From positions 93,323,256 through 93,387,255 of the forward strand of contig OX235271.1 of NCBI GenBank assembly GCA_944472155.2: DNA of 64,000 bases, given 5' to 3'. The notes beneath the pieces are model-generated. The model was not told the DNA's origin. It ran no database searches and saw nothing but the letters and a program-made list of their open reading frames with translations. The translations under genes were made by a program, and so were the position numbers. The DNA is from Trichobilharzia szidati (taxonomy: Eukaryota > Platyhelminthes > Trematoda > Strigeidida > Schistosomatidae). This document shows, piece by piece, positions 42,310 through 54,944 of the stretch; position 1 is the first letter of the stretch, and each line of letters opens with the position of its first letter.

Positions 42310-44380
42310 AAAACAAAACTCTGTTCACTTTTGTATATTGAAATCACAGTAAATTACTATTGAATAAAATCTGTCTACATTCACCAATGTTCAAACAACC
42401 TTGTTTTCCGATTGCCTAAGTTTACCTCATTTGCATCTTGGTGAATTCTCGACAAAGTCCATTATAAACTGATTTCATTTAGTGAAATTATGGATAATTT
42501 CCCTGGAACACCATCAGGTTTTTAAAACTCCTCGAATATGACTCCAATTAAAGAGAATGACTTTCCACACAAGAGGATTTAATTCCCTATTAAATTGCCA
42601 GTTACTGACTATGTGAGGAATAATCAAAATATTAGCTTGTAGTATTGCCTTCTTTTATAGTGATGAATACTGGTCATAGCTAATTGGTTGTCTGTTAACC
42701 AGATAAGTAATAAAATTTGTGCTTCATATATTAACTGTTTTCCGAGTGTATAAAGCATTCTCCTGAAATTCTTTACTTTTCCAACTGCCGAAACGTTCAG
42801 CGACACAATTTGTTATAAATTAACTTTGGCATACAAAATATTTTGACTTTTACTTATTTTAATTTATTCAATAAATTACGAAAGAGATTCATTTTAAAAA
42901 GTGTTTTAGCATTGGTAGGGCAGTAAAATATACTTATATACGTGAAATATTAAGCTTAATTTATACCAGCGTATTTTGATGCAAAGATATCTGCCAGATT
43001 AAAACATCTTAGATATGTTAACATACTATATAAAGAAGTTAGAATATTTATTCAGAAGATTGGGTAAATAATACTTTAAATATAGTCAGTGTCAGATGAT
43101 TACACCGCACCTAAAATAATAAGAAATTTAGTCGTTACTCGTCATCGTACTTACTTATTAAACTTGATTTCTGAGTGTCTAGCTATAAACTAGAGTTTAT
43201 CTTCCCTTGAAAGCCCGTATTGCAATGGAACAGCATATTTATGTAATTCAATCAGACTATAAGATGGATAGTTCACTTCAAAGTTGATTGTAGTGTATCG
43301 ATTGGAAAATCTTTAAAACTATGTTGGATTGAAAAGAATCAGTTAAACAAACCCAGAACATATCATATTGTTCTGCAATGCGATCGCACTCACTTGCATG
43401 TCACACGTAATACGGTGGGATAGGGTAAAAGCATTAAATCAAAACAAGGTATTTTGCATAGAATCAACACCAAACACATGCAGTGGAAATGAAGCAGCAT
43501 CCACACCGGATATATGAAAAACTTTCGTAAAAACAGCAGGGAGTAGAACTATGTGGAGGAAGTTATGTGAACTCATTTATATGACAATGAACAGTAGATT
43601 GTGCTAGAAACATCATCCAGTTATTAATACTCCATCAATGTATTTTATCTTTAATAGGGAATTATACTCTACCACAATACCTGAATTCTCCTCTTGCACT
43701 AAACATTCCTCGTATTTCAGAATACTGAGAGTGACTCTGAATAATTGAATAGAACTGCTCTTTGGATTTGTCTCTTAGAGAGAGGAGTTTGTTAGCATCC
43801 TGAAAGCCCTGTAAAGAAACACCTCAGGTGGAATGACGGCACACAACCAGCTGTAGTGTACATTGTACCTTTGAACTTTTGTTTGAATGAACGCAACCTG
43901 ACATGTTTAACCCACTTCCGATTTGTACTCCTGCTCCTCCTGTACGGTTACTGTTGCTCTCTCGCTGTACTTACTAGTTATTATTACATATTTGTGTAAT
44001 AGAATTCGGTCCAGTTACACTTGCCATTTAGAGTCTTCTAACTTTGATTCCGTTCTTTAGTACTTGCACGTAGGCAGAGTACTAATTAAGCTCATAAACG
44101 GTGAAGGAGTTTGTAAGAGCGGTTATTGTTAGGTCGAAGTAAATCCTAAGTCTAGCTCTTACACAGCTAACACCTCTGTTCTCAACCAACAGTGGAATTA
44201 GATACAGCTACTTGATTCAACCATTTATCTTTAATTCTGGCATAGATTACATCCAGAAAACAGCTTCCAACAATGTGAGTGGTGGTGCAGGTATGTACTC
44301 TGGAAGAAGACTTTTCAAGTTCAAGACTACAAACAGCATCGTCTTTCAATGAGATAAAAGATAGACTACCGGAATCGCAC
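42310..44380. other. Intergenic, nothing recognised
   Basis: AT-rich, no splice-flanked coding segments and no motif matches to the repeats listed here. The short ORFs are all under 70 residues and carry no recognisable domain. Confidence 0.5.
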
Positions 44381-44640
44381 TTGATCATTTAGCGATCAAT
44401 GTCTCTAAGTATGGTATGTGCTTTGCCCCATCTAACTGCAGGGTACTTTCTCAAGATTAGCCAAAAGCTGGTGCGTGCACTGACTTTTGCAGGTGAACAA
44501 TTAGAAGTAGTCGATAAGTTCTTGTATTTAGGCAAATCTTTGAACTCTGATGAAGGTATAACCGATGAAATCTTTAATCGCACTGTGAAAAGCCAGAGCA
44601 ACCTATGCCACCTCTTTCGTCGTAGCAACTTTTTGCAATT
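44380..44640 (+). mobile_element. RTE-like LINE (family B) fragment, post-RT region
   Basis: Reads LTFAGEQLEVVDKFLYLGKS and LNSDEGITDEIFNRTVKSQS, matching the region between RT and the RWLGH segment of this LINE class (xxGEQLEVVDKFxYLGSxxxxxGGxxDEI). An adjacent frame supplies the preceding segment. Confidence 0.75.
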
Positions 44641-44735
44641 ATATGGTATATCCCTTTTTGAAGTGGCGCCACCTGCTTTATCTTATGGGTATTTGCGCGG
44701 TTTAATTGATTCAAGTCAGAGCTAGTTTTCTTAGT
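44640..44735 (+). repeat. Third, diverged copy of the 192-bp inverted-repeat unit
   Basis: Shares tatatccctttttgaagt, ctgctttatcttatgggtat and ttgcgcggtttaattgatt with 50380-50470. It abuts the LINE fragment on the left. Confidence 0.65.
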
Positions 44736-44739
44736 TTGT

Positions 44740-47700
44740 GTATTATGTTGTTTTGCGATCAATTCACTATTCTACAGCAACCGTAAACCTAAAAATGAAT
44801 GACTTATCTTCCTAAACGATAGGCTATACGTGTGCACATATATCCATCCACAGTAGCTGCACACCTCTGTTAAGGCATTTCTCCTCCACATCTACAAAAT
44901 TTCTATGAGCATACCATCCCTACAGGGCCCAAAAGCTACCTCTTGATTGAATTCTTAGCGTAATTCATTCACTGTGTCCATATAACTGTGATTTTAGAGT
45001 GGGCTCATCTGATTGGTTGATCAAGGTCATTAAGTCCGTTTAATTCTGTCCTTCGTTCGGGTCGCTAATGTTCAAAATTTATTTGTTTTAGGATTTATTT
45101 TTGTGGGCATTCATCTGGATTGTCTCGAATGCCATGTCGCTCTCTTCCCTTATGCTACTAATATGTACATTCCCTGAGTTAGCAATTCTGCGATTCTAGC
45201 TAGATAAGTTCGGATTCAAATATACTGCTCATTCGAATACACTGCTAATTAGCTGAATTGTTTTGATTCGCGTTTTTTCGTCAATACTTACAAGTTCGGT
45301 AGACTAGTGGCATAGTATAGCTAACCAGTGCCACTACTACTGCCTCAGGAAACTGTCGACTAATAGATGAGGGTATAGCTTACCTCAAAAAAATGCTGCG
45401 CTTTAGTTTCAGTACACTTAAATAGGTAGAACGGAGGTTTTTACTTACTGTTTGGACTCTGTCAAGTAGTCGGTCTTATGTAGTTTTGCATGTTATGCTT
45501 AGAAAATCTCTGTAGTCACATCAGATATTATGTTTGGCTGTTTTAGGGTGCTTTATCAACGTTTTACGCAACTGGGATATCCGTCGTGACGTTTGCGATA
45601 CTATGAGCGAAAACACCTCGCAATAGCTTTTATCCTTGACTTCAACTAGCAAATTATTCTGCTCGATCTTTCTAGAAATGTTAACTTCGTTGAGATCATT
45701 ATTCTATAGCCGAAACAATGTAATTCGAAAAACACGTCAAGGTCTATAACGTCAGTGTGTGATTGTTAACACAAGAATAAACATTCATGTACAAATTAAT
45801 AATCCATCACGTCCCTAAATTTGTCGTACCATCGGATTTCTTAAGTGGAGTTGATGCGGTTAACGGTCTGTGAAAAAGTGAATGCACACTTGTCTAACTT
45901 ATCAGTGAGTTAAGATGCACTTCCACAACAATCCCCTATCCTTTTTACTGCTAACTGAATATCTGATTACATTCACTTATGTAATATTAGCCGGCTGTCA
46001 TTATTCAACGGCTCTAACTACATTTCGACATTCGTCCGAATTGCTGGCACATAGAAGTTCGATTACAGGATACATCGGTAGAGAAACTCTCTGTACTGGA
46101 AAGGTGGATATCAAAATTCAGAATAAAAATCCCCGATCACCCGTTTCTTTCGCAGCAGTTCTGGTGGTTGCACAAAAACTACCATTACTTTACCAGAAGA
46201 TATCACATGCTTTACTCCTTGAGTCTGTTGCAGTAAGTGGCACACATTACATCTTCCATCCAATCATCCATTTGTATTCGTGTCTGCGTCTGCCACCCTA
46301 TAGTCATTAAGTTAGTTCCTCATGGCAATTTCTTGTACTCTCCTGTTTATCTAGGAGGCGTATGTCCATGATCAGTTGTCATTCTTCGCACTCAAGCGGT
46401 AAATTTGTAGGATATATAGAATACACAAGGCGTCTCATAAACACTAAGGTCACTCAGTAGGTGGTCAGTAAGTAGGGAATATAGAGGGGCGAGATGAACA
46501 ACCAAGTGGGAGATTTCCATTATGGGTAGAACTGTATTAAGTGATGAATAGGCCGTCACAAGTCTGACCAAGCTTTACTGCTTTACTTGATCCCCAGAGG
46601 GCTTACAAAATATGCGTTCAATATCAGCTGCTTTCTTCTGACTTTGTGCATGATATCTGTCACTCCTTTGACCATTATTTTGACACTACAGTTAGGCATC
46701 TAATGGGTATTTTCACTGTATCATTCTCATCCACCTGGTTTCTTTAGAAGCCTTTCATCTTTTCTTTTGATCCGTGAATTACGTATTTTCAAGGCGCATG
46801 TCTTATCTTAGTCTGTGGAGTCACAGTGACCGATTTAATCTGTGCACCGTCGACTATGGCCCGTCTTCCCATAGCACAATGACACACCGGTCTCCCTTTC
46901 ATCGAGGCTTGCCTTTTAGTCTTAGTGGTAGGCCAGTTTTCCACTTTTCCTTTTTGCAACTTCCCACTGTACTGACGTACTACCACGGCCTTTTCTTAAG
47001 CCATCAGTGGTAGTTTGCTGTCATTCTTGATGTTCTGAAACCCAGTAGCTCAGACTTTACCTTGAAATTTCTATTCTGTATGAAGGCAGAGACTGTAGGT
47101 GCCATCATCTCTCAGTAATAAGCAACAATATGATTGATTATCGTTTCACATAGCGCCTGTGTGCTTCTGTCCTGAAGCACCACATCATCTAACAATGTGT
47201 TGCCTTCTGCCATACGCAACAGGTGGTTTGTTTTGGTTCTTTTTTCTCGGCTTCAAATGAAGAATGCATTGAAAATGCTGTGTAGTAAGACACGGAAAGC
47301 TTCATGACTGAACCATCCAACTCAGAGGACACAACTGCACCAAAACTGTCCATCTGAGCCACATACCTACATCACAACAGCCGGTGATTACTATAGTGTG
47401 TTCGATGAAATAGTCTTATTATGTCTACTGAAAGTAGGTTGATGAGAGCTGTCACTGAAATAGGTTGCAGTGGCTGCTGAATAAATTGGTGGGGATTTCA
47501 ACATCAGCATCAATTCCCATAAATTACCATACCAAAGTCCAGCTAAAAAGATTCTTCAAATCCTCCTGAGGATTATTTGTCCTCATTCCTTTATGAACTC
47601 ATGATGAAGGCCCATCAGAACTACCGTAACTGAGTTGACACAACCTTCTTTCGAAGTTAAATTTACAAATTTTCTCTCTTTTAGTCCTATACAGTTAACC

Positions 47701-48000
47701 AATAGCTGCTTATAAGGCTGCATCTCCTCGAGTGGTGTTTTCTACACACTTCCTGCAAAACCTTTGTTCAGTGGACGGTTGGACGTTTTACGACGATCAA
47801 GTTTGATGGATCTTGCCTTCTAATATTATCTTCGGCGGTTCAGTTTTACCATCCTGTCCCATTAAGAAGTCAGACAATACACTTTCTTTTCGATTTTCTA
47901 CTTCTCAGAATACCGTTAACAGTTTGAATCATTTGGACGATATCATGGTAATAATCAGGCGCACGTTCTAGCTGAACCTAGTTTCAGTTATTGAACACTG
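44740..48000. other. Intergenic repeat-like region, mostly unrecognised
   Basis: GC content is locally higher than in the introns. A PLE-3-type 3' flank lies at 47250-47365 (gaagaatgcattgaaaatgc, cacggaaagcttcatgac, ccaactcagaggacacaac). The 131-residue ORF at 45915-46310 has no domain I recognise and no splice context; it is probably chance or decayed element sequence. Confidence 0.4.
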
Positions 48001-49180
48001 AGATTACAGTGAACTAATCGTATATGGGGACGCACTCTGGATCATTCTTCTGTTGCTGCACTTAAGAATTAGACATCCCCAGAATGTCTTACCTCACACT
48101 TCAGACATTGACTATTTACCCGGATGGGAGGCTGTTATAATTAGTATTAGTCTAGACGGATTAGTGACTAAATCGCATGAAGGAACACTCCGGCATATGG
48201 GATGTAGCAATCCAGGTGTAACGCCACTTCTGTGATCTTTCTGGTTTTTGAATAGCAGCAGTAGTGATATCACACTGGTTTGGTTCGAATGTTTATACTA
48301 ATTTTGAGTCATCTGCAAACGCAAGCATTCTGCCGTAATAAAAACAACCGTGTATGCTTTTACATAAAAAATAAAGATAAAAGTCTCTATGACAGAGCAT
48401 TTGATTACCCCTCTAGCAATACTTCTAGGATCAGAAGTTTGTGAGCTTATTTTACCTGTCTGAAAGATAATAAACGAAAATGAGGCTAAAGTAAGTGTAG
48501 AACTTGGGCACTGTGGTTGTGTAGAGCCTCTACAACACGGTATTCTACTGCCACTCAGATATCATGAGTGATTAAGGAACTCAGAAGGACAGAACAGGCA
48601 ACCAAATATGATCTAAATCTCCGTTATGATTTGCTAGTCTTTCTTTGTTTTCTGAATGATGAATACTCTTCCGTTTGTGTGACTAGGTATTTCCTACCTC
48701 ACCTGCCTCTTCTTGTGCTTTCGAAAATGAGGACTCCTAAATACCACTGGTCTTCTACAACATAACATGTCGCCGGTCGGTACACTGAGTAATTATTTTG
48801 GTAGAAGAGCTGGTTCTTGAATTGGCGGGCTTGACGTGGTTCCATGTTAGATAAGCTGACTTCAGATATTACACAGTGGTGCGTTACTAATGGTTGGATT
48901 AATTAATACCCCATCCCTGTGTGATATTTGGAATAAATTTATCGGATATGTAACCGTATACGCGCCGCCTACCCCGTATGAAGCTAGCTTGAAATAGAAG
49001 GATGGTCATGGGTTCTAAAAACAGCTTTGGCCAAACAAGAGTAGCCTCCCTCTTGAGTATTCTTTCGTCACCGGTATTATCCATTTTACAACAGTGGCTT
49101 TCTAATCCTGGAAAAATGGCTGCATCCTTGGGGTCGTAAAATGGTCATGCATATTTTAGAAGCTTTTTCGGATTTATTAA
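48000..49180 (-). mobile_element. CR1-like LINE fragment, reverse transcriptase (minus strand)
   Basis: Minus strand, in shifting frames: ILKREATLVWPKLFLEPMTI / LLFQASFIRGR (49050-48950, N-terminal RT region), then GVIKCSVIETFIFIFYV (48425-48375) resembling the GVxQGSVLGPLLF box, and MLAFADDSKLV (about 48333-48300) with the FADD catalytic box. Many stops. The closest named Schistosoma family would be SR1 (CR1 clade), by recognition only. Confidence 0.55.
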
Positions 49181-50371
49181 TTTCCTCCTACGTTGATAAT
49201 ACTATGTTCGTACCCGTTTGTACATTATGGATGTGAGTTTGTAGACATCCTCAGATTGTTAAGTTATAAAATACGGAGTAAGCATATTGAGTTTGGAAGA
49301 CGTGATAATATCAACCGAGAAAGGTAGTGAAACAGTGTCAACAAAGTGGCTCTATAAGCAGTGTAGAGGGTGTAAGTGGTCGGCGCTATTTAAAATTTGA
49401 TTAAGGGCGCGCATTATTCGGACGTGTCGTCTGAGCTGGTCAGTTTGGTAGACTACTTCTGAAAGCGAATGACTGCCTCAGTACAGCGCTAGTTAGTCTA
49501 CCAAAAAGATTATATGCAGCTTTACTGATCGCAGGCGACTCCCCACAGCAGTTAGTGTGCAGTCAAAAATGTGAAAAGGTTTGCTACCTAAGAACTAAGC
49601 CGTGGCAGGTAATTTTCGATTAAACGCATTTGGGAACCACAACACTGTTGGAGTGATTCATTTGAAATGGCGAATGAAGCGCAAAGAAGATGAAGATCAC
49701 CGTCACAGAAATCAGTCAGATGTGGAAAGTTCCCTTTCATAATTTCTTCCTTATTTCATTAGTTTTCTGCGTTTATTGGCTCTATACAGCAGTTATGGGA
49801 TTTCACCATTTATATGAGGATTATAGCCCTCTATTTCAACGGGGGATATATCGCAGGGGAAAATCTATGGTTTTATGAGGAGTACTTTTAGGGTTAATGA
49901 GATTTTCAAATCTTTTTTCATTGTCATTATAATTGTCCAGATATTTGTGTATCTTATTCTCATCCAAAAAATCAAATAGTCAATGAGACGCTGAAATGGG
50001 GAAGAGAAGGCAACAAGGACGGGATACAATCATCGCTTAAAACACGCGATTTTAGTATTTTTAGTAGAACTGTGGTGTCTAGATTAAATTATAGGTTAGA
50101 ATAGAAGATCGTCAAGTAGTGATCTATATCCTCATAGGATCTGGTAACAATGTTAACAACAATGAGAAGTGTAAGGGCGTTCAATGATCTATGGAAAACT
50201 TTTCAGGGAAACGCGTCACAGGCAATCAAGCTGTTTTGACGAGCTTTCAAAGTCCCGGATGCTGATAGTGGGGATAACTTTCCCAGAATCTAATCCTGGC
50301 ATGTAGACTATACTGTGGTAGATTGTAAAAAAGTTTAAACCCAGGAAAGTGTGTCTCCTCATATGGTTATT
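49180..50371. other. Intergenic, nothing recognised
   Basis: No coding or repeat match found, apart from a short palindromic block near 49440-49510 (tttggtagactac ... tagtctaccaaa). Confidence 0.4.
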
Positions 50372-50563
50372 AACGGGCGTTGATATGGCATATCCCCTGT
50401 TTGAAGTTGCGCCTCCAGCTTTACCTTGAGGACATTTGCGCGGTCTAGTTGATTTCAGTTTGGCTGATTTGTTTCCTTTGATCTAGGTAGCTGCATTTGA
50501 CGTGATTCTGGTTTTTATTTGGCTTGAACTGTGTTGATTTTGTTAAGAATAGTCGTCAAAAGC
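50372..50563 (+). repeat. 192-bp inverted repeat, left arm
   Basis: Begins aacgggcgttgatatggcat and ends agtcgtcaaaagc. Bases 52963-53154 are its reverse complement with only a handful of differences over the full 192 bases. 2.4 kb of LINE debris separates the arms. Confidence 0.9.
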
Positions 50564-50929
50564 ATTTTTATCGAGTTTTTATTATCTGGAATTTGAAGGA
50601 GAGTATGCATCAGATAGGCTGTGTGGTGTCTGACATCACGCTTGTTGACCCATAATTAGTGGTAGTGTGTACAGAAAGCAGGTGCATCATCTCGGACGCC
50701 GTATTCCACATTTTTGTAAAAGAAGAATGTGGGAAGACATCGAGTATATTATGCGTTGCTTTGCATACCATACGGAATGTCTTGTCAGGCTTTCAGGATG
50801 GAATGGTTGCCGAAGAAGCCATACTGACTTCGGCCGTTAACGTTAATTTCCTGGTCTTCTCACGGGTTAGAATACGATTTCGCTTGTTATTTCTGAATCT
50901 GGCTTTCGAAAGCAACGGCTATGTGTATA

Positions 50930-51565
50930 TTTATTATTCCCTTGAGTTCCAAATGGAACACAAGGTTTAAACAACACATAATCACTTTCTTCTATTCTCT
51001 CCTATTCTCCTCAGCTGAGTCAACGATCTCCCCCATAACACCCTCACACCGATGACACACTCGTCGCTTCAGATTCCACGGGATATATGGCCTGCATTGT
51101 GCACGATGTCATTCGACGGCCTCATCAACATACGCCCAATCCATCTCTATTTTCTCCTACATATTTGTTGAGCAATCAGTTCTTGGTTAGTTTGTTCCCA
51201 GCCAGAGTTTCTTGCTGCTAATTCTTTCTGGCCTGCTGGCCATCTGATGACTGGGTTTTTGTTAATGTGAAGACAATATTTCCAGATCTCTTTATGTGTT
51301 ACACAAACAGACTATTTAGCAGACTGTTCCGACTGACTCTAATGTCAGAAAGAACAACCGAACTGTAAATTCACCATACATTGAAATATGTGTAATTTAT
51401 ATAATAACTTATCCATGCCTGTACAGTAGGTATGTTCCTGCATAAACAGGAATAAATATATTATTATATAAGAACTGACTGACTTCATATTTTTGTTTAA
51501 AATCCGAATCTTGCTCTTTATGCTGCAGAGTGAAGAGTTCCATACTGGTTTCAGGTTGATGAAGT
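50930..51565 (-). mobile_element. RTE-like LINE (family A) 3' fragments
   Basis: 50932-51255 (minus) holds the LINE 3' end (ttgtgttccatttggaactc on the minus strand) and worn NKLWLGTN.. / IAQQICRRKxRWIG segment; 51470-51565 holds the further-upstream INLKPVWNSSLCSIKSKIRI segment. Between them is about 215 bases of AT-rich sequence. Compare 8765-9300. Confidence 0.72.
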
Positions 51566-51889
51566 CGAACCTTGTAATAATAGAAATTTTACTTCGTATA
51601 AACTGGTGATTACAAGAAATTCTAGCCAAATTTAAAGGCACGATCAGCCATATATAAATTATGATCGCGAAGTATCATAAATTTATACTTTTCAAAAGTT
51701 CAAGTTGTTTGACCGTACAAGCATTTAATTCAAGTTCTTACAAATGCCAAATTGTAAACTCTTCACTAAGGTCACCGTCAAGGATGAGCGCCAACCCAAA
51801 CTTCATTCCGTTGTCTGCTGATAGTTATGGTCAACCAGTGAACAGCGTATATTTGGGTAAGTGATCTGCCGCCACTTGATTAAAAGCTA

Positions 51890-52395
51890 TTTCAGGTAGA
51901 GAAGAACGTGTACACTTCTCCCAGATGCTCACTATCTGATCTTTCAAATTTTGCTGGCGAATTCACCATGTTTGCCGCTACCAACTTCGACAACTCTCTA
52001 TCTGTTATTACTGGTGATTTCGACTCCTCAGATTGCTCCTTCCTTGAAGCACTTGGTCACACAAACATAGTCAAATTTCCCACTCGACTTGACAAAACAC
52101 TCGATTTAGTTTTTACTAATGACGAAGGAGGATATGAAACACGTAACGTGCACAGATCCTTAACTCTGATCACTGTATTGTTCGTGTCTTACCAAGAAAT
52201 CACATATTAAAGTCTTCTCACACTTGTCTATGAAAGCACAGCAAAGATGCTACTCATCTGACAACTTACTCAATCTAAGGTGCATGTTAAAAAATACTAA
52301 CTGGGATTCATTTAATGAAAGTACATTAGATGACACAATTTCGCGGAAGAAATGATAAACTCGTACTTGTACTTCAAATCCTGAGATTCATGGTC
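51890..52395 (+). mobile_element. CR1-like LINE, endonuclease end
   Basis: Reads VITGDFDSSDCSFLEALGHT, NIVKFPTRLDKTLDLVFTND, SDHCIVRVLPRNH (frame shifted) and CMLKNTNWDSFNES: the C-terminal part of an AP-type endonuclease (xxGDFN...PTR...LDLVFTN...SDH) and the spacer before RT. It continues at 53155 after an insertion. Confidence 0.8.
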
Positions 52396-53154
52396 CCGTA
52401 TGCACTTTTTGATTACGTAATGTGTATGAGTTGCCTAGGAATACTCTGTCATACATATATACATATATTACTGATTCCAGCTGACTTAGAGCATCTTCTA
52501 CTTGAACCCAACTGGTATACCGGTGACTAAACATAATTCCACCAAAAAGTTTTTTGATATCCACTGATATAGGAAGGGCAGGTTGGTCGCCATTGTCTCC
52601 AAGTGCCAATGCGTCCATTCGGCACCATTGTAAATGAAAACAGAAGCTTTTCAATAAAAAATTCATGAACAGCCAACAGAGTACAGTAAGCAACTTAAAA
52701 GAGACATTGACTTGGAAACTATAGCGGAAAAAATATAAATTCCTTACCACAGTTACCGTTTTGGAAAGTTCCTGATTATGACCATAAACATTTACTGGAA
52801 CACTCGTGAACGACAAATATGGACAGAAGTGATGAAACGAAGCTCTACAGAAATCATTGAGACGCCACAAACAGGAGGATTTCAGGTGCACCCTATAATT
52901 TTCACATGAAACACATTCTCAAGCATCCTCCTGCACCATAACTGCCTTCAGGCCTAGAGGCAGCTTTTGACGACTATTCTTAACAAAATCAATACAGTTC
53001 AAACCAAACAGAAACCAGAATCACGTCAAATGCAGCCACCTAGATCAAACGAAACAAATCAGCCAAACTGAAATCAACTAGACCGCGCAAATGTCCTCAA
53101 GGTAAAGCTGGAGGCGCAACTTCAAACAGGGGATATGCCATATCAACGCCCGTT
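52396..53154 (-). repeat. Unidentified insertion in a CR1-like LINE, ending in the right 192-bp arm
   Basis: The LINE reading stops near 52395 and resumes at 53155, just where the inverted-repeat arm (52963-53154) ends. The insertion is about 760 bases, without a recognised protein; the 167-residue minus-strand ORF (52891-52388) has no known domain. The arm end (tatcaacgcccgtt) is probably a true terminus of an element family, with copies at 50372 and 44640. Confidence 0.6.
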
Positions 53155-54835
53155 CAAATCATATCTGAAATCAAAATCTTAATGCTATCTACAACGATAC
53201 ACTTTTATCATGCAAATCTCCTATCAATATGTGGAAACTTTTTAATGAAATTACTGGCAATAGTAAGCGTTGTAATGCTTTTCCCTCTTATGATGTTAAT
53301 GCTCTTAATCAATCTTTTATACGCAGTCCTTCTACTTTAACTCTTTCTGATGTTACCAATCATGTAGCTGATAACTTTCATGACTTTAATGGTCTCGATG
53401 TTCTAAAATGTCTTAAAACGCTCAAGCCCTCACGTAGCCTTGGTCCTGCATATGTTCTAAAACAATGTGCAGATGCTTCATGTTCTCCACTAACTAACAT
53501 CCTAAATGCTTCTTTCTCCAAAAACGTCGTACCTGTTGCATGGAAAGACATTTAAATAGTCCCTGTCCCTAAACCTGGAAACGGCAAGAACGTAAAGTTC
53601 AGACCCATCGCCATCACTTCCCCGTTTCTAAAGCTTATGGAAAAACTAGTACTTCTTAAACTTGAACCCTCCCTTAAAAGCTTTGAAGACCCCAAACAAT
53701 TTGCCTATAGACAGGGTAGGAGCACTTTAGACGCTGCAGCCGTCTTACACAACAGTATCGTCTCATCGTTAGATAAAGGTGCCGAATACGTCCGCTGCAC
53801 GTTTCTCGACTTCACTTCTGCTTTAGACTCTGTACCTAGATGTCTCTCTCTATGACAAAAACTGAGTCCTGGGTCACTAACTGGTTGCATTCCTACTTCT
53901 CTAACAGAATGCAGTACACCGTATACAAAGGTAAATCCTCCTCTGATGCGCTCACTGAAGCTGGTGTCCCCCAAGGTGCTGTACTCTTCCCACTCCTATT
54001 TTCTTTCTTTCTACATGACTTATCATCTTCAAATGACATTAATTTTGTCAAATTTGCTGACGACCTGAAAGTATCTTTGCCTGTCAAGTGTCAGAGTGAC
54101 TGCTCTAAACTAAATGGCTTTCTGTCAGAAATCAGCCAGTGGTCCAAGGAAAACGGTCTTACCTTAAACCCCTCCAAATGCCAAACAACCAATTTCACCT
54201 TTAGGCATAAATCTGACCTAAAGAAACTGGTTAGCTCTCACGAGGTGTGCAACATAGATGGCACTGAAATAGAAACCAATTAAATACCTAGGCGTCATAC
54301 TATCTGCTGATCTTTCCTGGTCGTCTCATATCTTGGCCATTTCTAAGAAAATATTCTGTCTAACCTTCTACATCAAGAAGTTAAAACATTCTGGTATAAC
54401 CCAACCCTTACTCCTACAATTCGTTAACTCTCGCATTCTGCCTATTATTCTCTATTATTTCCCCTTAGTTTTTCCCGGGCTACTGAAGACAGACTATACC
54501 TTATTACGCAGGATGTTAAAGGTTGTCAGCAGGGTAAGCAACGTGCCACTTAACCAGCTTGCTAATATTCTGGTTGACAGGCACATGGACTCATGTGAAA
54601 AATGGGCCAAATCCATTTTATCTAACTCACACCACCCTCTTCACTCACAACTCTCCCCTTGCATCTCATCAGACAAAACCAGAAGCCTATATAGAAAACT
54701 ATATGCTCGCACCAGCAAGTACAAAAACTCAACCATACCCTACTTAGCTCGTGTTCTGTGCGATAAAGAAAGCATTAGGCGTGACACCTATAATTCATTA
54801 AATAGTCAGTAGTACAACTGGACCTCGTCTTTCCA
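53155..54835 (+). mobile_element. CR1-like LINE, reverse transcriptase and C-terminal region
   Basis: Reads MWKLFNEITGNSKRCNAFPS, LDVLKCLKTLKPSRSLGPAY, IVPVPKPGNGKNVKFRPIAI, QFAYRQGRSTLDAAAVLHNS, LTEAGVPQGAVLFPLLFSFF, FVKFADDLKVSLPVKCQSDC (FADD box), QWSKENGLTLNPSKCQTTNF and, to 54812, YFPLVFPGLLKTDYTLLRRM and KTRSLYRKLYARTSKYKNST. It has an in-frame stop (TAA near 53552), frameshifts near 53845 and 54285, and a pyrimidine-rich 3' tail (54861-54900). Best preserved LINE in the window. SR1-like by recognition only. Confidence 0.88.
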
Positions 54836-54944
54836 ACTCATATCATTTATAGGTACAACATTTTCTTTCTTTCTTTTCCTTTTCTCTCTCTTTTTTCCGT
54901 TATGTGCTGCTTTGTTTCTTTCTCTCGCTTACGCCAGTAAATAT

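Noticed and set aside
45915..46310. 131-residue plus-strand ORF as a gene
   Set aside because: No domain, no splice or promoter context, region is repeat debris; random ORF of this size is expected in 64 kb.
52388..52891. 167-residue minus-strand ORF as a gene
   Set aside because: Lies in the insertion within a LINE, no recognised domain, and overlaps neither a splice signal nor a known family.
50372..53154. Cut-and-paste DNA transposon with 192-bp terminal inverted repeats
   Set aside because: The interior is LINE debris with no transposase, and the right arm belongs to a separate insertion inside a LINE; two independent insertions explain it better.
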